Shown here: piece after piece, positions 24,116-37,200 of the stretch | Position numbering within the stretch: the first letter of the stretch is position 1 | Layout: each line of letters begins with the position of its first letter | Source of the DNA: Paralvinella palmiformis | Lineage: Eukaryota > Annelida > Polychaeta > Terebellida > Alvinellidae | Length of the DNA: 64,000 nucleotides | Assembly: GCA_025642065.1 (NCBI GenBank) | Contig: JAODUP010000084.1 | Location: forward strand, 444,501 to 508,500 | Direction: 5' to 3' | Made by a program: the position numbers and the translations under genes | Notes under the pieces: generated by a model | The model's input: only the letters and a program-made list of their open reading frames with translations | Databases searched by the model: none | What the model was told of the DNA's origin: nothing

Positions 24116-24404
24116 GGAGATATGTACAAGCTTATTTTACCTTGTGTGCCCATTAAGTTTGTAATTACAGCAGCCAGTAGATACATCTGAAAAATTCCAT
24201 TTAAATAAAGGCCTTACTTGTGCATGTAGGGTGTGTCTACTACAGCCAGTTGGGTGTGGTTCAACTGACACTGACTGTTGGAGTGTGTCTTCTCCCTGCA
24301 TTTAAGTGAGACAGTTAATTGTAACAAAGTCTGACCAGTAACGAGATCTGTTGATGCACGGTTATTGATCTGTTCTTTTTGTGATTCTGTTTATGTCTGT
24401 ACAG

Positions 24405-24546
24405 TGACGCCTCCATCGAGCAACCTAACGAAGATGGTGAAGACGAGCTGACAAGTGAGGACACTGTGTCACAGCAGCAACTGCAACATACCACCCATTC
24501 CCCGGGCAGCCCTGAAAGTTTGGGCTCGGCAACAGACTCGAAAAGT
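24405..24546 (+). CDS. KLF: KLF exon 3, acidic and Ser/Pro-rich
   Basis: The acceptor is TCTGTACAG at 24404 and the donor is AGT|GTAAGT, a strong match. One base completes the Ser codon from exon 2; the exon ends in phase 0, which exon 4 needs. It encodes DASIEQPNEDGEDELTSED followed by a Gln patch (SQQQLQ) and THSPGSPESLGSATDSKS. Acidic then SP-rich sequence is usual for the regulatory N-terminal half of KLF transcription factors, where it acts in activation or repression and is often phosphorylated; no specific domain can be named. Of the other two frames, one opens with TGA and the other stops within the exon. Confidence 0.8.
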
Positions 24547-25632
24547 GTAAGTAGCACGTGTGGTGGATGGTGCTCTTTGATGACAATCTGTACCCGATGA
24601 TTGTCATCAACCGCTCACTATTTCGATCTTATCATTTGCTGTTTACGAACATCTTTTGCACTGTTTCAGTGGCTTGCTGTAGAATGTTGGTAACTTGACA
24701 TGTATTCCTTAGTACTGTCTATGTGGTAGACAAAACCAATGCTGCATATCCTGATTATAATGGTGAGCCACTGTTCAGTTAGAAGCATCAGAACCAATAA
24801 CACTGCAGTTTGTCACTGAAGTAAATTATGGCCTTTTCTGTTTGGAAGCAACTAAAAGCTAAATTTATTGTTGTAAATCTTAGCATCCATCTGCCTTCGT
24901 GAACAAACCATGTGAAAAACTATCATGCTCCATCTGAACTCAGGGGCGAGGATGACATCACATAGCTAAATATAAATTGGACGAATATACTTAATGGTGG
25001 ATATCTCAGCACTAAGTTACCCCACACTGGCACTAATTTTTGTATAATGAACTGCACGGTACAGGGTAATAGTTAGTTAGTTACCAACGACTAAAACTGG
25101 CTACTGTTTTTATTGTGACCTGGCTGTTAGAGACTTGTTGAGTATTTACTTACTGGTTATCATTAAACATTGGCTGGTTTAATTCTGATCCTCTCTATGC
25201 ATACATCGCTGTTCGGTTGTTATGTGCTAAACACAAAGTTGGCTTAAATTGATTTATATTGTTGTTACCCGGTATTTCCAATAGGGCTACCTTTAATCCC
25301 TTCAAAGTCTATACATTTACTGGTCTGTGGCCAACCACACTACCAGTTAGACTATGGAGATGTCCTAGTCAGCGCTGAGTAACTGATTATTTAACACTGA
25401 TAGGAGACACTACTTATGCTAAATAACTAGCAATAGACATCATTAAATCAATGTTAACATTATAAGTAATCAAGTAGTTCATCTTAAATTCCAGTGTGAT
25501 AACCAAATGTAATAGATCTTTGCCAGTACGTAATATTTTCACCATTCTCGCTGTTAAACCAGAAGAATGATGCAGTGGAGTGCTCTTAACGTATTTTCAC
25601 TGTATTTTGTCAAATGGTTCATTTGTTATGGA

Positions 25633-25682
25633 AGGTATTGAGGTTCAGCTAGATTACAGGTATTGAGGTTCAGCTAGATTAC
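25633..25682. repeat. Exact 25-bp tandem duplication
   Basis: Two adjacent identical copies, each starting 'aggtattgaggttcagct' and ending 'agattac'. The lack of divergence implies a recent event. Confidence 0.9.
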
Positions 25683-27113
25683 ATCAATTGTTTGTATGTT
25701 TTCAAGGCACAAGCTAAGCCAAAAAATTAGCACATTGGTTGTTGCTGTGTAGAAGTAGTGTTACATAACAAACCGAATTTTTGTTAATCTTATTGTTATT
25801 TAGGGGGTTGTTAGATGAACATCTAATATATATATATATATATATAATGTGGATGATAATATCCAGTCAATAACTTCATTTAAAACAATTCACATCACTA
25901 AAGTCCAAGTAACAAATTATGATAGCAACAATCAAGATAACTATGTACAGTATTTGAAATCTGCAACTACAATGGATAGCAAACTCTACCATCGTAGGTT
26001 AAATGTTTTCTTAAAGGTCAGAAGCGTATGTTGTAGTTTTGATGCTAAACACTAAACTGTAGTAAACCATTTGGAAAAAAACCAGCAACATCTGTACAGG
26101 CTGTCTAGCATGAAACACTATTTCTGAATTGCAGTTTGGTTGTATAATACCAAGGCAAATAATATAATTAATTATATGTGGATATTGTTTTTTATTAATT
26201 TTTTACACGAATGAAAATGTTATGTGTCAAACAGAGAAAAATTTGCGGTAAACAACTTTAGTTGTTTGCTTTGAAATGATTCCATGTAAGGCCATACTGT
26301 GATGAACATGAATACAAATAGAATCAACTTTATTCCTTTGGCAGCTATTACTTTACATGCCTATAGCACTGTCACTGTCAGTGTATAGGGTATTGAATGG
26401 CTGGCCTATTTGGATTTCTAGTTTTTCACAGTTGTCTATAACTGTGGCTTCGGAAAATGTGATGTGGTATAACATATTTTGTGTACAGGGTTATGTTTTT
26501 CAGGAATATGATGGAACATATTTGGCACCTTAGGTCATTTTCTTCAGGACTGTATTATGTTTAATATAGTTATCGTAATTCAAAAGGCAAGATCTGTCTC
26601 CTAATATGTTGCGATACACCAAGATTCAGGTGTCTCATGTCTTGAACTCCGTTTAGTGGTATATGTGTGGGTGTGGGTGTCTATTTTGGTCATGGTTGGG
26701 CAGCATTTCATTAAAAATTTCTGTTACTGGTACTCTGCTGTATGTGAATATATTAGTACTATGATTTCGAAAGATACTGATGTGTATACCAGTTACCTGC
26801 CACTGCAGTATTTATACGTGCATACCCACATGCAACCCCTCCCCCCCACACACATACATATGCACAAGCTTACAATAGTTACATGTAAGCAAAATTCATT
26901 ACTAATACTCAGACTCTCATATACAGTTGCATGTTCCCAGTCAATAACGCAAACTATTTGTGGAACTACATTTGAAGAAAATGCTATCATTCAGTTTATC
27001 CTTATAAACGTTTGACCAACAATTACTGAACCTAACCAGGTCATGCCACTGGGTGATTTCATATTACAAGTTATTGCTAGTTAAACCATCTTTGGGGGTT
27101 TTCTTACCCATCA

Positions 27114-27151
<38 letters not shown>

Positions 27152-27295
27152 AATAAAGGAGTTGGCAGAAGTTTTCCTGACGTATATAAATATTATAAAT
27201 GGAAACCATCATACAAGCACAGGTATGGGCCAGATTTTAACCCACAACGTGGAGATTTACAGTATGCTGCTCTAATTACTCTGTTGTCAGACCAC

Positions 27296-27379
27296 CAGAG
27301 AGAGAGAGAGAGAGAGAGGTGTTGATGTTATAATGAAGTAGAGAGAGAGAGAGAGAGGTGTTGATGTTATAATGAAGTA
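27296..27379. repeat. Tandem duplication of a (GA)n-containing unit
   Basis: A unit of about 42 bases made of a GA run and 'ggtgttgatgttataatga' occurs twice in direct succession, with the GA tract slightly different in length. Confidence 0.85.
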
Positions 27380-28288
27380 AAGATATTCTTGGTGTTTTTT
27401 TTATATACATTATTCACATCAATTCTTGACTAGCTGGTGAACAATTTCAGTTTTGTAAAGAAATGTCAGTTGACAGTCGTGTTAATGCACATGATGCAGG
27501 TGTTTCCAAGCACTAAATTAAATGTTATATGCTAATTTTGGGTTTTAGTTTCTGGGATTCTTTCTGTGGTGACATAACGCTATATTTGTACCGGTAACTC
27601 ATTAATTTTGGGTCTATAGCATTTTTCTGGAGGCTGTTAATTATTGAGTTAATTAAATGAGTACACACTCAGGTTTCTATTTTGAGGGATGGATGATCTG
27701 TTGTTATCATTCTTCTCTCTGTGACCGATACATTTTTCTAAGTGTTCCATAATCTGCCATTAACAGTTTTATTTGTGATGTTTACATGGTGTTTCCAAGA
27801 AGATGTTGAGAAGATGTGTGAACGTATTACTAATGAATCATTTCTAAGATGCCAGTATTACCTTTTTTGGGGGTCATTTAATTCTCGAGTAACTAAATGA
27901 GACCCACTAACCGTTAAGACCCAATATGTAGGCCAGAGTGAACGAAGGCAGCCTCATTTCAAGTAGGTGAGTCAGTACTCAGTAATGGTGTGATTGTTAT
28001 GACTTAGTTGGTAGAATGATCTAATTGTGTTCGGGGGGGTCATAGCCTCGTCACAAGTTGTCTCAGCCAGTTGTTTATTTTGTAGTTTAGACATTAATTG
28101 ATTGACCTGATAATAATAATAACCGTTTGGGCACTGAAGTTTAATTCTGCACAATCAACCGGTTTTACCAGAACGAATTAGAGACTGTTCAGTATTTATC
28201 TGTTCACTGTCATAGCTTGCATATTGAAACAGACTAATAGCTTAATCCTGGGAGAATTTATGTAATTTGATATGATATTTAAAAACAA

Positions 28289-28890
28289 GTTGGAAACAAA
28301 TATTAATTATGAGTGTGTTTGGACTCCACATGGTAGAACATTAACGCTTGTCCGGGACAAGTGGTTTTGCATGCTGGACAAGTAGATCGTCCCAAGTACT
28401 TGCCCGACAGGACAAGTAAACTGAAGGATATCGAAAACGACTGTTTATTCATCATTTCTTGACATTTCCATTTACGTGTCATTTTCCCCAGATCACCGTC
28501 CGGAAGTTTGCTAAAAGACTGAAACCAACTGCGCATGTCGAATGCGTGGGCCAATCACGGCATAAGTTAGCAATGTCTGTGATTGTTAATGTCACCTGGT
28601 CACGGAAGTTTCAGTCCATGTGCTTTTGTTTACATCCACTTTGCCACCATGTGCTTGTGTTTCACAAATAAATATACAACAAACAAAAACCCCAATAAAT
28701 TGTAACTTTGCGTAATTCTGTGATATTGTGGAGGTTTGTTGGGACAAGTAAATTTCAGATGGGACAATTTTGCAGCACTTGTCCTCAAGAGTAAGTGTCA
28801 TGCCCTGCTCCAGAGCTTGTTGTATGTGATATTTTAAAAAGTTGAAAACAAATATTAATTATGTACATGTTTGGACTCCAGGGAGTATGC
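28289..28890. mobile_element. Possible non-autonomous element between ~45-bp direct repeats
   Basis: 'aacaaatattaattatg' followed by 'tgtttggactcca' occurs at 28298-28327 and again at 28848-28880, so about 500 bases are flanked by a direct repeat. The interior carries many GGACAAGT words and inverted copies near its ends: 'cttgtccgggacaagt' at about 28347 and 'cacttgtcc' at about 28778. This suggests a DNA-transposon derivative inside a local duplication. No coding sequence is present. Confidence 0.35.
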
Positions 28891-29352
28891 CAAGTTGGCC
28901 AATAAACTGTTCTATTGATGCACAGTGCTTGATCTTCTCCATGGAAGTGTAGCCATTTAACTACACATTAGTAAATTAAGGGCTCATCTGTGGCTGGGAT
29001 TGGGTTATGTTACCATTCTTTGGTGTAAACAGTGAAATTGTCTGTCGTAGATCACAATCATTTTATGCTCCCAGAGGACAAGACTATTTTAAATGGAAAA
29101 TGGGCTTAACTCCAGTGGTAAAACTGACCCGGACTTGAAACTCCACTGAAAGAAAATCATTCCGATATATCCCCACTGAAAAATAGAAAAACTCTGGACA
29201 TAAACCCACACAGAGATAACCCCATACAGACATAACCCCACACAAACATAAAATCTAATTTGGAGTTATTTGTTTTGGTAAAATATCAGTTAGTTTATTA
29301 TGTAGTGGCCAATGGTCTTTAACACTTCTGGAATGGAATTGATGTAATTTGT

Positions 29353-29401
<49 letters not shown>

Positions 29402-30767
29402 CTTATTAGCTAATTAAAGTATTTAATATACAGAGAAGCATTCAGTTTTTATCATGTAATTACCTCAAGCTCTGAAATCATACTGCCTATTTATATAATG
29501 TTCCTTATAAGGGGTCCATCTAATTTATTATTTACTAAAATTGGCTTCATGAAATCCATATTCCATGGTTTCCCTGATCTCTTAGATGATCTTTTAATAA
29601 TTGTGATCATACAATTGAAAATATTAGTTGTTTTAGCTATTATTACACTGTGTTAGATTTATTAATAGATCCCCATCCTTAAAGGTGATGGGAAAAGAAA
29701 TTTCACATTTCGAAGTAAAATATAAAGTAACAAACAGCTATTTTATTCCCTATGAGATGCACTACCAAAACAATTCTAACCACCATCTATCATATTTTGA
29801 TTTAAATTATCCCAAAATCCTTAATTACCAAACTATCACTAGCCATTATTAGTGTTACACTCGCTAGGGGTTACTGTGTGACGTCATCTTTGCCGAAGAA
29901 CATCACGTAGTGCCACAGTTTGTTTACAAGCGTCTTGACCCATTGAAAGTTTTGACATTCTCAGGGATATCAAGCCCTACAGCTTCGAACCATTAGTGAA
30001 AAAGGTCACAGACATTATTATTTGGGAGGAATTAGCTGCAGCAAGTGTATACGATGTTTCATCTCTGACTTCATTTCACTACCATGTTCACAAAAGTGGC
30101 CGTAAAACATCAATCTTCGATCATCATTTAAATGAGCTGAATAATTGACAATGCTTTGTTCAACGCCGAGTGATGCTTAGGGAGAACGAGGTTGAACGAA
30201 CATTTTAGTTCTGACATTTCGTCCCTTTTCCGATAAAATGCGGATTTAAAATTGATGTGGGTCATTTTGAAGGCGCCATGTTTGATATGTCTTCCTCTAT
30301 AGTCTAGTCATGTTTAAGTGATTGTCTTTGTGTGTTTGTATTATTGGCCAGGATACACCCAGTGCTTATCAGTCACACAGGTAATTGGGCTCTCGTCATA
30401 ATAGTCATAATTTCTACTCACTGAATAGATCTTTGTCACGATTGCCCTCTGGCCGGTCCTTCTTTGTCGGTCTGATGAACAATAACATAGCTGAGCCATT
30501 ACTGATTTTATTACAGAAATTCTGAATCAGTAATCTAATACTGATGATTTGACGGACACACACTTCTATTCCACTAATGTAATATTGCACTTATATATCC
30601 TCAAAACACAAACCAGTGGAAAGATTAGTGACAATACTTGAAGCTGCATCTCTATATCACTATCAGTAGGTAGATGCACATTTTTCTACAGGTTAAGACA
30701 CATGATAAGACACATGATGGGTTCAAGGTTACCCATACAGATAGTATAACTAAATTATAAGAGCATT

Positions 30768-30817
<50 letters not shown>

Positions 30818-30861
30818 ATGTTCTATGTTTGTACAGACATTTATATTGAACATTATTTAAT

Positions 30862-30905
<44 letters not shown>
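29353..30905. repeat. Long (TA)n runs in intron 3
   Basis: TA runs lie at about 29353-29400, 30770-30808 and 30866-30904. The last two flank a short AT-rich spacer. A SINE body copy lies between the first and second runs. Confidence 0.85.
30046..30112 (+). repeat. SINE body fragment (family of 43873-44063)
   Basis: 'gtttcatctctgacttc' and 'ttcacaaaagtggccgtaaa' with 'acatcaatc' and an ATC-like tail match the 43.9 kb element. The middle of the body is deleted. Confidence 0.65.
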
Positions 30906-30907
<2 letters not shown>

Positions 30908-31373
30908 TTTGTGAACAAAGTAAGCTAATACAGGATGTCACATGATGTAGAAGATATTCAAAGTTTAAAAACTCCAGTTAAACGACCTGAATAATTTTTT
31001 TCTCTAGATAGTAAAACTTTGAGAGACTCTGTGAGTCTAATCATGGTTAGAAGGTTATAAAACATGTAGAAATACATACCTTATCTCTGCTGTAACCAGT
31101 ATGTTTTTATACAAGGCCACACTTCATGCATCAGTAACAACAAGTCAGATTTACTTACTCCCAAATTTCACACTGGCTAGTGTGATGAACCACTAGGTTA
31201 AACCAGGCCAAGAATATTATGAAGATAACAGTTATAAGCTAGTTAAAAATTAAAAATACATTTTGGAATTGGCCATAAATTCCAGTTCCAGAATTGAAAT
31301 GACCTCATGTCTGATCTTAACTCACCAAAGTGGTAATAATGAAATACCTTCAATGTACCATAAGGCGTGGGGA

Positions 31374-31520
31374 CTCCGATCGCGCAGTGGCTAGAACATT
31401 GCACTCCTGGTTGTGGGATCAAATTTGAGTCGTACCTACATTTGGGGGATGTTACCCCTAGGAATCACCCTCAGCCATTTCTCCCAGATGTGATCGGCAT
31501 CAAGGTTAAATAAACTACTC
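31374..31520 (+). repeat. tRNA-derived SINE-like element
   Basis: A tRNA-like head with 'gatcgcgcagtggctagaac' (A-box-like) and 'gggatcaaatttgag' (B-box-like) is followed by a body without a simple-repeat tail. A partly similar stretch lies around 9810-10035. It has decayed B-box bases, so it is likely inactive. Confidence 0.5.
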
Positions 31521-32589
31521 ACTCGCTGGATGAAAGCCATAGTTTGCCCAGACAAGTTTCTTTAAGCTCTTCCCATATTAATACTCATTTGTTATATAGT
31601 AAAATGTTCATGCTAAACAATTGGAAGTATCGTATTGTACATTTCAGTGTTAGATTGGCTTTTTGTTCTGACATATTGCTTCTTTTGTATTTGTTATCTC
31701 AGTTAAATTTGTTTTTGCTTTTTTTAACATGTGGACAGTTTCTTTGACTGCCAGAATTCATGATTGTTTTGAAAGTGTTGATCATTTTTATCTGTACTGA
31801 ATTTGTATTTTTCAAATAGTGCTGTTTGAGAAATGAATGTTTATGTTATTGTACTTATATCTGAGTACTAGCCTTATCGGTTTTTTAATCTTTTTTGTTA
31901 GTTAGCATCAAGAAGACAAACTTCAGACTTTAAATTAAGAAAGAAGATTTATATCAATTGTATGCATTATGAATACCGTTCACTCCCAGGACTGTATCGA
32001 GCTAGTAATGACTGTTTCTTTATACATGGTACCTGGTAATAATAAAGAACAATAAAATAAATATTTTGACTCAGATTTTCCAATGAATTTATTATATTAA
32101 TTACTTATTTTGAGCTATAGTCTAGGACTAAAATTAAAAAGGTATCTAAATGTAGGTCTAGCTGAAATAAAACAAACCGGACAGTAAAATATTTTTAATA
32201 ACTTTCCTCTAATTTAATTCAGCTATCTATATACAAAATGCAAATTGATGTAACCGCTCGGACGAGTATTGTATTACAAAGTGTATTGTGAAAAAATACA
32301 CTTGACCCGAACAAGTGTTTGCATGGCAAAATGCAGTACAATACTATTTATGTTTTGCACCAGGAGTTGTACCAGTATGAAAAGGGCATTAAGATATACA
32401 AGGAAGGCATCCATAGTGATTTATCTCTGTGGATATAACTCTATGTTGTTGTTTTTTCAATCGCTATGACAAAAAACAAAGACAACTGTGGCAATCATTA
32501 TGCTGTTGGCCAAATGCAATCCCTTTAAAGTGATTGCTGAAATATTCAGTGTGAAATGGTTACATTTCATCTTGTCACCTGGCTTCACT

Positions 32590-32910
32590 GTGCTCTATTT
32601 TTATTCAGTGGCTGATACGAGCAATCCCCTCGCACAACTATTCACCAGAGAGCAGTAGCGAAAGATGAAGCCCAAATACCCATGATGGTCGTCACTCCCA
32701 GTGTTTTACATTATCAAGCAGTCTTTAACGTCCCACTTTTCAACTCACCGAGATAACACTTAGCAGTGCCATTTAATGTACTGGTAGTCAGCCCTTTTCG
32801 ATGTTGTTAGTTGTGAAAATTAGTACTTGGAAAGGTTTTGACTTTTGTGTGGGATCGAACCTGTGATTGAAGTGTAGTATGATTAACAATGCGACCACGA
32901 AGCCTTAATA
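32590..32910 (-). repeat. tRNA-derived SINE on the minus strand
   Basis: Read on the minus strand, the head starts near 32908 with 'cgtggtcgcattgttaatca' (A-box-like) and has AGGTTCGATCCCACAC (B-box). The body then runs left and shares the blocks found at 1805-2031. It lies in intron 3, antisense to the KLF gene. Confidence 0.65.
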
Positions 32911-33135
32911 AAATCACCTTGTACTGTTGCATTTATATATATTATCATTAGAATGTAAAATCTTTTGTGGTTATTTTTCACAATGACTAGAAAATATCAC
33001 GTCAAACCATAACTGGTGTGTCTTAGGACGTTATGGTTAAATGTTATGTCAGAATTTATTTTGTTCTGATGTTGACTTATTGAAACCCGTTTACATAAAA
33101 ATCTTTTTCAATGTCTGATCTCTCCATTATTTCAG

Positions 33136-33948
33136 GGTGTAGAGGAAAATTTGGCAACCTCCCCAAGGACAATGGTGTCTTGCGAGCCTGTACCTGGTGT
33201 AGCCTCGTCCTCTGTTGATTGTCAGAAAGGATCTAAAATAAATCAGGTCGGCCAGTATTTGCTGTCAAGACTGGAGCAGAGATGTCACATCAGTGTTTCT
33301 GCAGTGACAGCACCAGGAGAGAACAGTTATTTGAAAGAGTCCACTACAGGCTCACATTTGCTGGAAGGTGATGGCAGATGCAATGGACATCAGACACCAG
33401 CATTGTACAACAAACTTGGTTCATATGACTGGAAGAAGCAGGTTCTTCTTCGTACTGGCAGCACAAGCTTTGCTTGTGATGACAAAACAGACTCGGCGTC
33501 AGGTCGTGACTTTGGTGACGAAAAAGCTCAGTGTCCACTTTCACTCACAGGAGATGCCTTTAATCCTAGTCAGTATTGTAATGGTCTTCAGGCGGGCCAT
33601 CTTTCACAGCCTCAACATCCGAGGTGCACGCAGCCCACACACCCAACTGCCTTGATTGTTCCGAAGAAACGAAAATCACCACCAGCCAGTGATGATTCCT
33701 GTGATCCTACCTGCCTCAAGTCATGCCAATCACCCAACATCTGTCTGTCGGGTTCTGGATCAATGAATGGTAGTTCTTCGGCAGCTGTTGTCTTGGAAAC
33801 ACCAACATCAACAGTGATAGTGACCACGCCGCCCCTTCTGTATACCTCCAGCAAAAGCTGTTTGCCATCTGTCACAGCTCTCGGTGCTCATCACACGATG
33901 CCCCTGACCATCCCACAGTATCTCTCCTCATCGTTGTGTTATCATGGG
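33136..33948 (+). CDS. KLF: KLF exon 4, large Ser/Pro/Thr-rich regulatory exon with basic NLS
   Basis: This exon of 813 bases is open for 271 codons, the longest real coding run in the window. The acceptor TTATTTCAG precedes GGT GTA GAG and the donor GGG|GTAAGT follows; both edges are phase 0, as neighbours require. The protein is low-complexity and rich in Ser, Thr, Pro and Cys. A classical basic nuclear localisation motif, VPKKRKSP, lies at 33658-33681 (about residue 298 of the long form). Later sequence (ETPTSTVIVTTPPLL) is a Thr/Pro/Val-rich stretch typical of transactivation or repression regions. No folded domain is recognised, as expected for KLF N-terminal halves, which diverge quickly. 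The ATG-initiated open frame inside it is not a separate gene. Confidence 0.85.
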
Positions 33949-34133
33949 GTAAGTGATCAGTCTGGTGAGCTGTGAATTAGGTTTCAATCAGTTTGCTCAT
34001 ATACTTATCCTGTAGTTGTTGTGAAAGCAGGAAGCTTAAATTTTCCATTAATGTTTAATATGTTATTACCCTGACCCCAGGATGGGGGATATTACACACC
34101 TGGACATGTAACAATGTCCTGCCTTACTTTCAG

Positions 34134-34271
34134 GTTAACACTGCCGCCAATGTTGGTACTGATGGATGTGTGCATAGCAAGAGGGGAAAATGCAGCAGTC
34201 CTCCATCACCTACTGGTTCCCATAGCAGCCATTCGGATGGGTTTTCTGTCAGCTCAAATGAAGCATTAGAG
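34134..34271 (+). CDS. KLF: KLF exon 5, Ser-rich segment
   Basis: It follows a short intron of 185 bases. The acceptor TTACTTTCAG is good; the donor GAG|GTTCGT is weak. Length is 46 codons, phase 0 on both sides, so the exon could be skipped without shifting frame. It encodes VNTAANVGTDGCVHSKRGKC and then SSPPSPTGSHSSHSDGFS. SPPSPTGS resembles the phosphodegron-like SP clusters of KLF5 (known for that family), but that role here is inference. Long-form splicing next joins exon 6 (45577). Confidence 0.75.
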
Positions 34272-37200
34272 GTTCGTTCTTGCACCATTGTCTTAAATTG
34301 TATGTAATTTGTAGGACATCGGCTGTGAGGGCGTTCAAGGGAAATTGGCCATACACACAGTGTTGCTTCATTGTCATCTTTACAGATGTGATCCATTCAT
34401 GCCGTACTTTGATGGCGGGGATTTTAATGTCTTGTTTTCCCCTAGTGTGGTAAATGTTAATTAAATCTAGCATAAAAATATATGTTGATGGTGAGGTGAC
34501 AATCATTAGATAGGATCAGATCTGATACTGGTTGAGGGCTTCTGTAATTCAGGATTGTAGCACGCTAAACCAAACACTAGCTTTCCTGGCCACCTTTTTA
34601 ATATTTGTACCCCACTGTTACTGAGGTGCAGAATGCTCTAATGTGTCGAGCTTACTCGGTGTTATGATGCCTTAGGCAAGACTAGAACACTGTTTAAAAA
34701 CTTTAATACTGACTCCCACTAACAGTGAATGTACAGTTGTCGTGCAGTATTGAGTTTGACAATGGCGGCACAGTGACTGTGCTTTAGGTTAGCAATGATG
34801 TGTTGTGTAGTTGATGAAGTTCAGCAAATGTATGGCTTATTTTTGCCACGAGTTCAACAAAAAAAGGTGATTGTTGAATGTGACTAATAACCAGTAGATT
34901 AAACTATGATGGTATGTGATGAAGACTGAGAGTGTGTATTTACCGGTAGTAAGGCTTGAAAGCAGTGTACTGTGGTAAACTAAAACGGGAAAAAAACACA
35001 AGAACAAGTATTTTCATGAACAAATCAATACAAATCACTATTAAACAAATGGGTTTCGGTGTATGGAATTTGTGTTACCTGCTCTCATTGCAGACACACC
35101 AAAAGTAGCATCTCTATACAAATAAAAAATGATATTTGGCATCTGACATAGAAATAAATTGTCGGACGTCAGTTAACATGCAGACTGTTTTGTTCTTATT
35201 GGATCAAATACAAAAGATTGGAATATGTCATGCACTGTTCTGTATATGTGGGTTACAATATCTTGAATGCTCTGTCGTGCTTGGCTGGCAGCCAGGTAAA
35301 ACGATTGAGTACAGGCTGTATACGATTATATTTGGTGGTATTCATCAATATAGGTATGGTATATTTTTACATACCATCCAGTGTCTGACGTTGCCATCAG
35401 AGGAGTTCTGACAATCTGCCTGAGTGATGAAGGCATTAGCGGATAGACGACCAGGTCGGCTGTTTCAATAGAAGCTGACATCCGACGCTATACGTCATCT
35501 ATTTTACAGTCCCTGGTTGCCTATTTAATGGGCAGAAAATCGGTTGGCTACTTTGGTTTTGCCCAAAAAAGTGGCCTGAAATCCACCAAATACTCCATTT
35601 TTCCACCTTTTTCAGGGGTGAGCCCCAAACCCCCTTTCCAATGGAGAAGGGCCTCTACTGCATTAGTGTTACCTCCAGCAACACCACGACAATGATATCG
35701 CAGTGTTTTTACAGGCCACCACAGGTGAGCTGCTGGCTACTTTTTGTAAGAGGTGCTCTACTCTATTCCATACTGAAAAGGCTGATACATAAAAAGTATA
35801 GGTGCTTGGATTCAAGTTAAAAGATCGGGGTGCTGTTAGTGGAGCACTGTGCTGCAAACGCCCAGCTTCTCGGTTTGAATCTGAACCAGTAATACCAACG
35901 CTAAACAACTTAGTTCAATTCGAAATCAATGAATTTCAGTTAAAGGTTTTAGCAGTATCGCATGCTTCGACTGTAAACGATTACAGCCATCTTTACCAAT
36001 TGATGTTTTGTAAACAGAAGATAAACATCGCACACTAATGTATGAAATAATACCATTTCGTATTTAATTTGGTACACTCGGTATGTTACGTAGGCGTCAC
36101 ATTCCAATGTAATCCTCTACTTAAACTTAAGTTGTATACTTTCTAAACATTCATATACCTATCACATTCAGATTGACAGTTATCTTTCATATTAAAAAAA
36201 CTGTGTCATAGATAATATTAAAATGTTTCAATTATTGGACCGTCTAAAAGAAATATTTTGGACGTCACCCTCCTACAACATAACTTGTCTGTACCCGAAT
36301 GGATGAGATTTGAAATGCTGTCGTCTAAAAGACACCACTCTTCCGACGATGTTTTCTTTCGGTTTTATTACTGGCTCCAGTTTAAGAAGACCAACCTATT
36401 CTGAATAATGCCAGTCTTTTCCAACTTGGTACCAGATTGTATGTACAGTTTGCATAGGGAAGAGGTCTAATCAACCTTTTGACCTTTTAGGCACGAACTG
36501 CTAACACTTGGACCTGTTGTTTGCTAACTACTAAACAAAAGATAGACTTCTAAACATCTCTATCTAGTTATCAGTTCAGTTCGTTCATTAATAACACTTA
36601 ACATCATAAAAGAGACGTAGTTTGTAGCTCTTAAAAACGTAACCAAGTTCTGTGGCTTGTGGAGATAATCTTCACATACAATATTTGTCCATGTGGTATC
36701 CTATGATTTTTGTTGTGTTGCGTTTTTATTGTAGCTTAGAAACCCTGAATAACATTATTATATGGCCATGTACACGACTCATTGTTGAATTTGAATAGCG
36801 TGTGCGCAGCTGATCGTGTTTGTTATCTTCAGCGTATATTCCAATGATTATCTTTGCAAAGGTATTCAGACTCCCAAGACCAGTTGGTTTTAGGTAACAG
36901 CTCATCTTGTACATTTTTCTGGGTAATTTTTGTTGTACACTTGATTGATTATCTATGCATACTGAGCCTTCCGGGTTGGTTAGTTGGTTGGTTGGTTAGT
37001 TGCATACATTGTAATAGAACTGCGAGCGAAATGTTCCAGGTGCCATCCTACCAGAGTATTGAATAAATTAATAGTAGTATAAATTTAAAGATGCCTATAT
37101 ATGATTCGTTCTAAAATGTATGTGAATGAAATGATAGTGTTTTAGCGTTAGCTACTGTTCAGATCGTTGATGACGCCCATGTATGACTTTCGACCTCTCA

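Larger units (their letters stand above)
8415..24404 (+). other. KLF: KLF intron 2, about 16 kb
   Basis: I found no convincing exon here. The intron contains foldbacks (9200-9257, 22150-22299), SINE pieces (17640-17733, 20655-20995), a repeat copy (19752-20000), a G run (13119-13132), microsatellites at 12007-12035, 16418-16441, 16700-16724 and 24064-24109, and a minus-strand frame at 14041-14358. The remaining DNA is ordinary AT-rich intron in which I recognise nothing. Confidence 0.6.
24547..33135 (+). other. KLF: KLF intron 3, about 8.6 kb
   Basis: No exon found. It contains the duplications at 25633 and 27296, the element at 28289-28890, SINE pieces at 30046, 31374 and 32590, a GT run at 27117-27148 and long TA runs. 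Other parts are AT-rich with nothing recognisable. Confidence 0.6.

Noticed and set aside
26656..27015. Plus-strand open frame of 119 codons in intron 3
   Set aside because: Spans a C run and CA-rich DNA with no recognisable motif; likely chance.
33368..33655. Alternative plus-strand frame inside exon 4
   Set aside because: Overlaps the supported exon 4 frame and has no splice-phase support.
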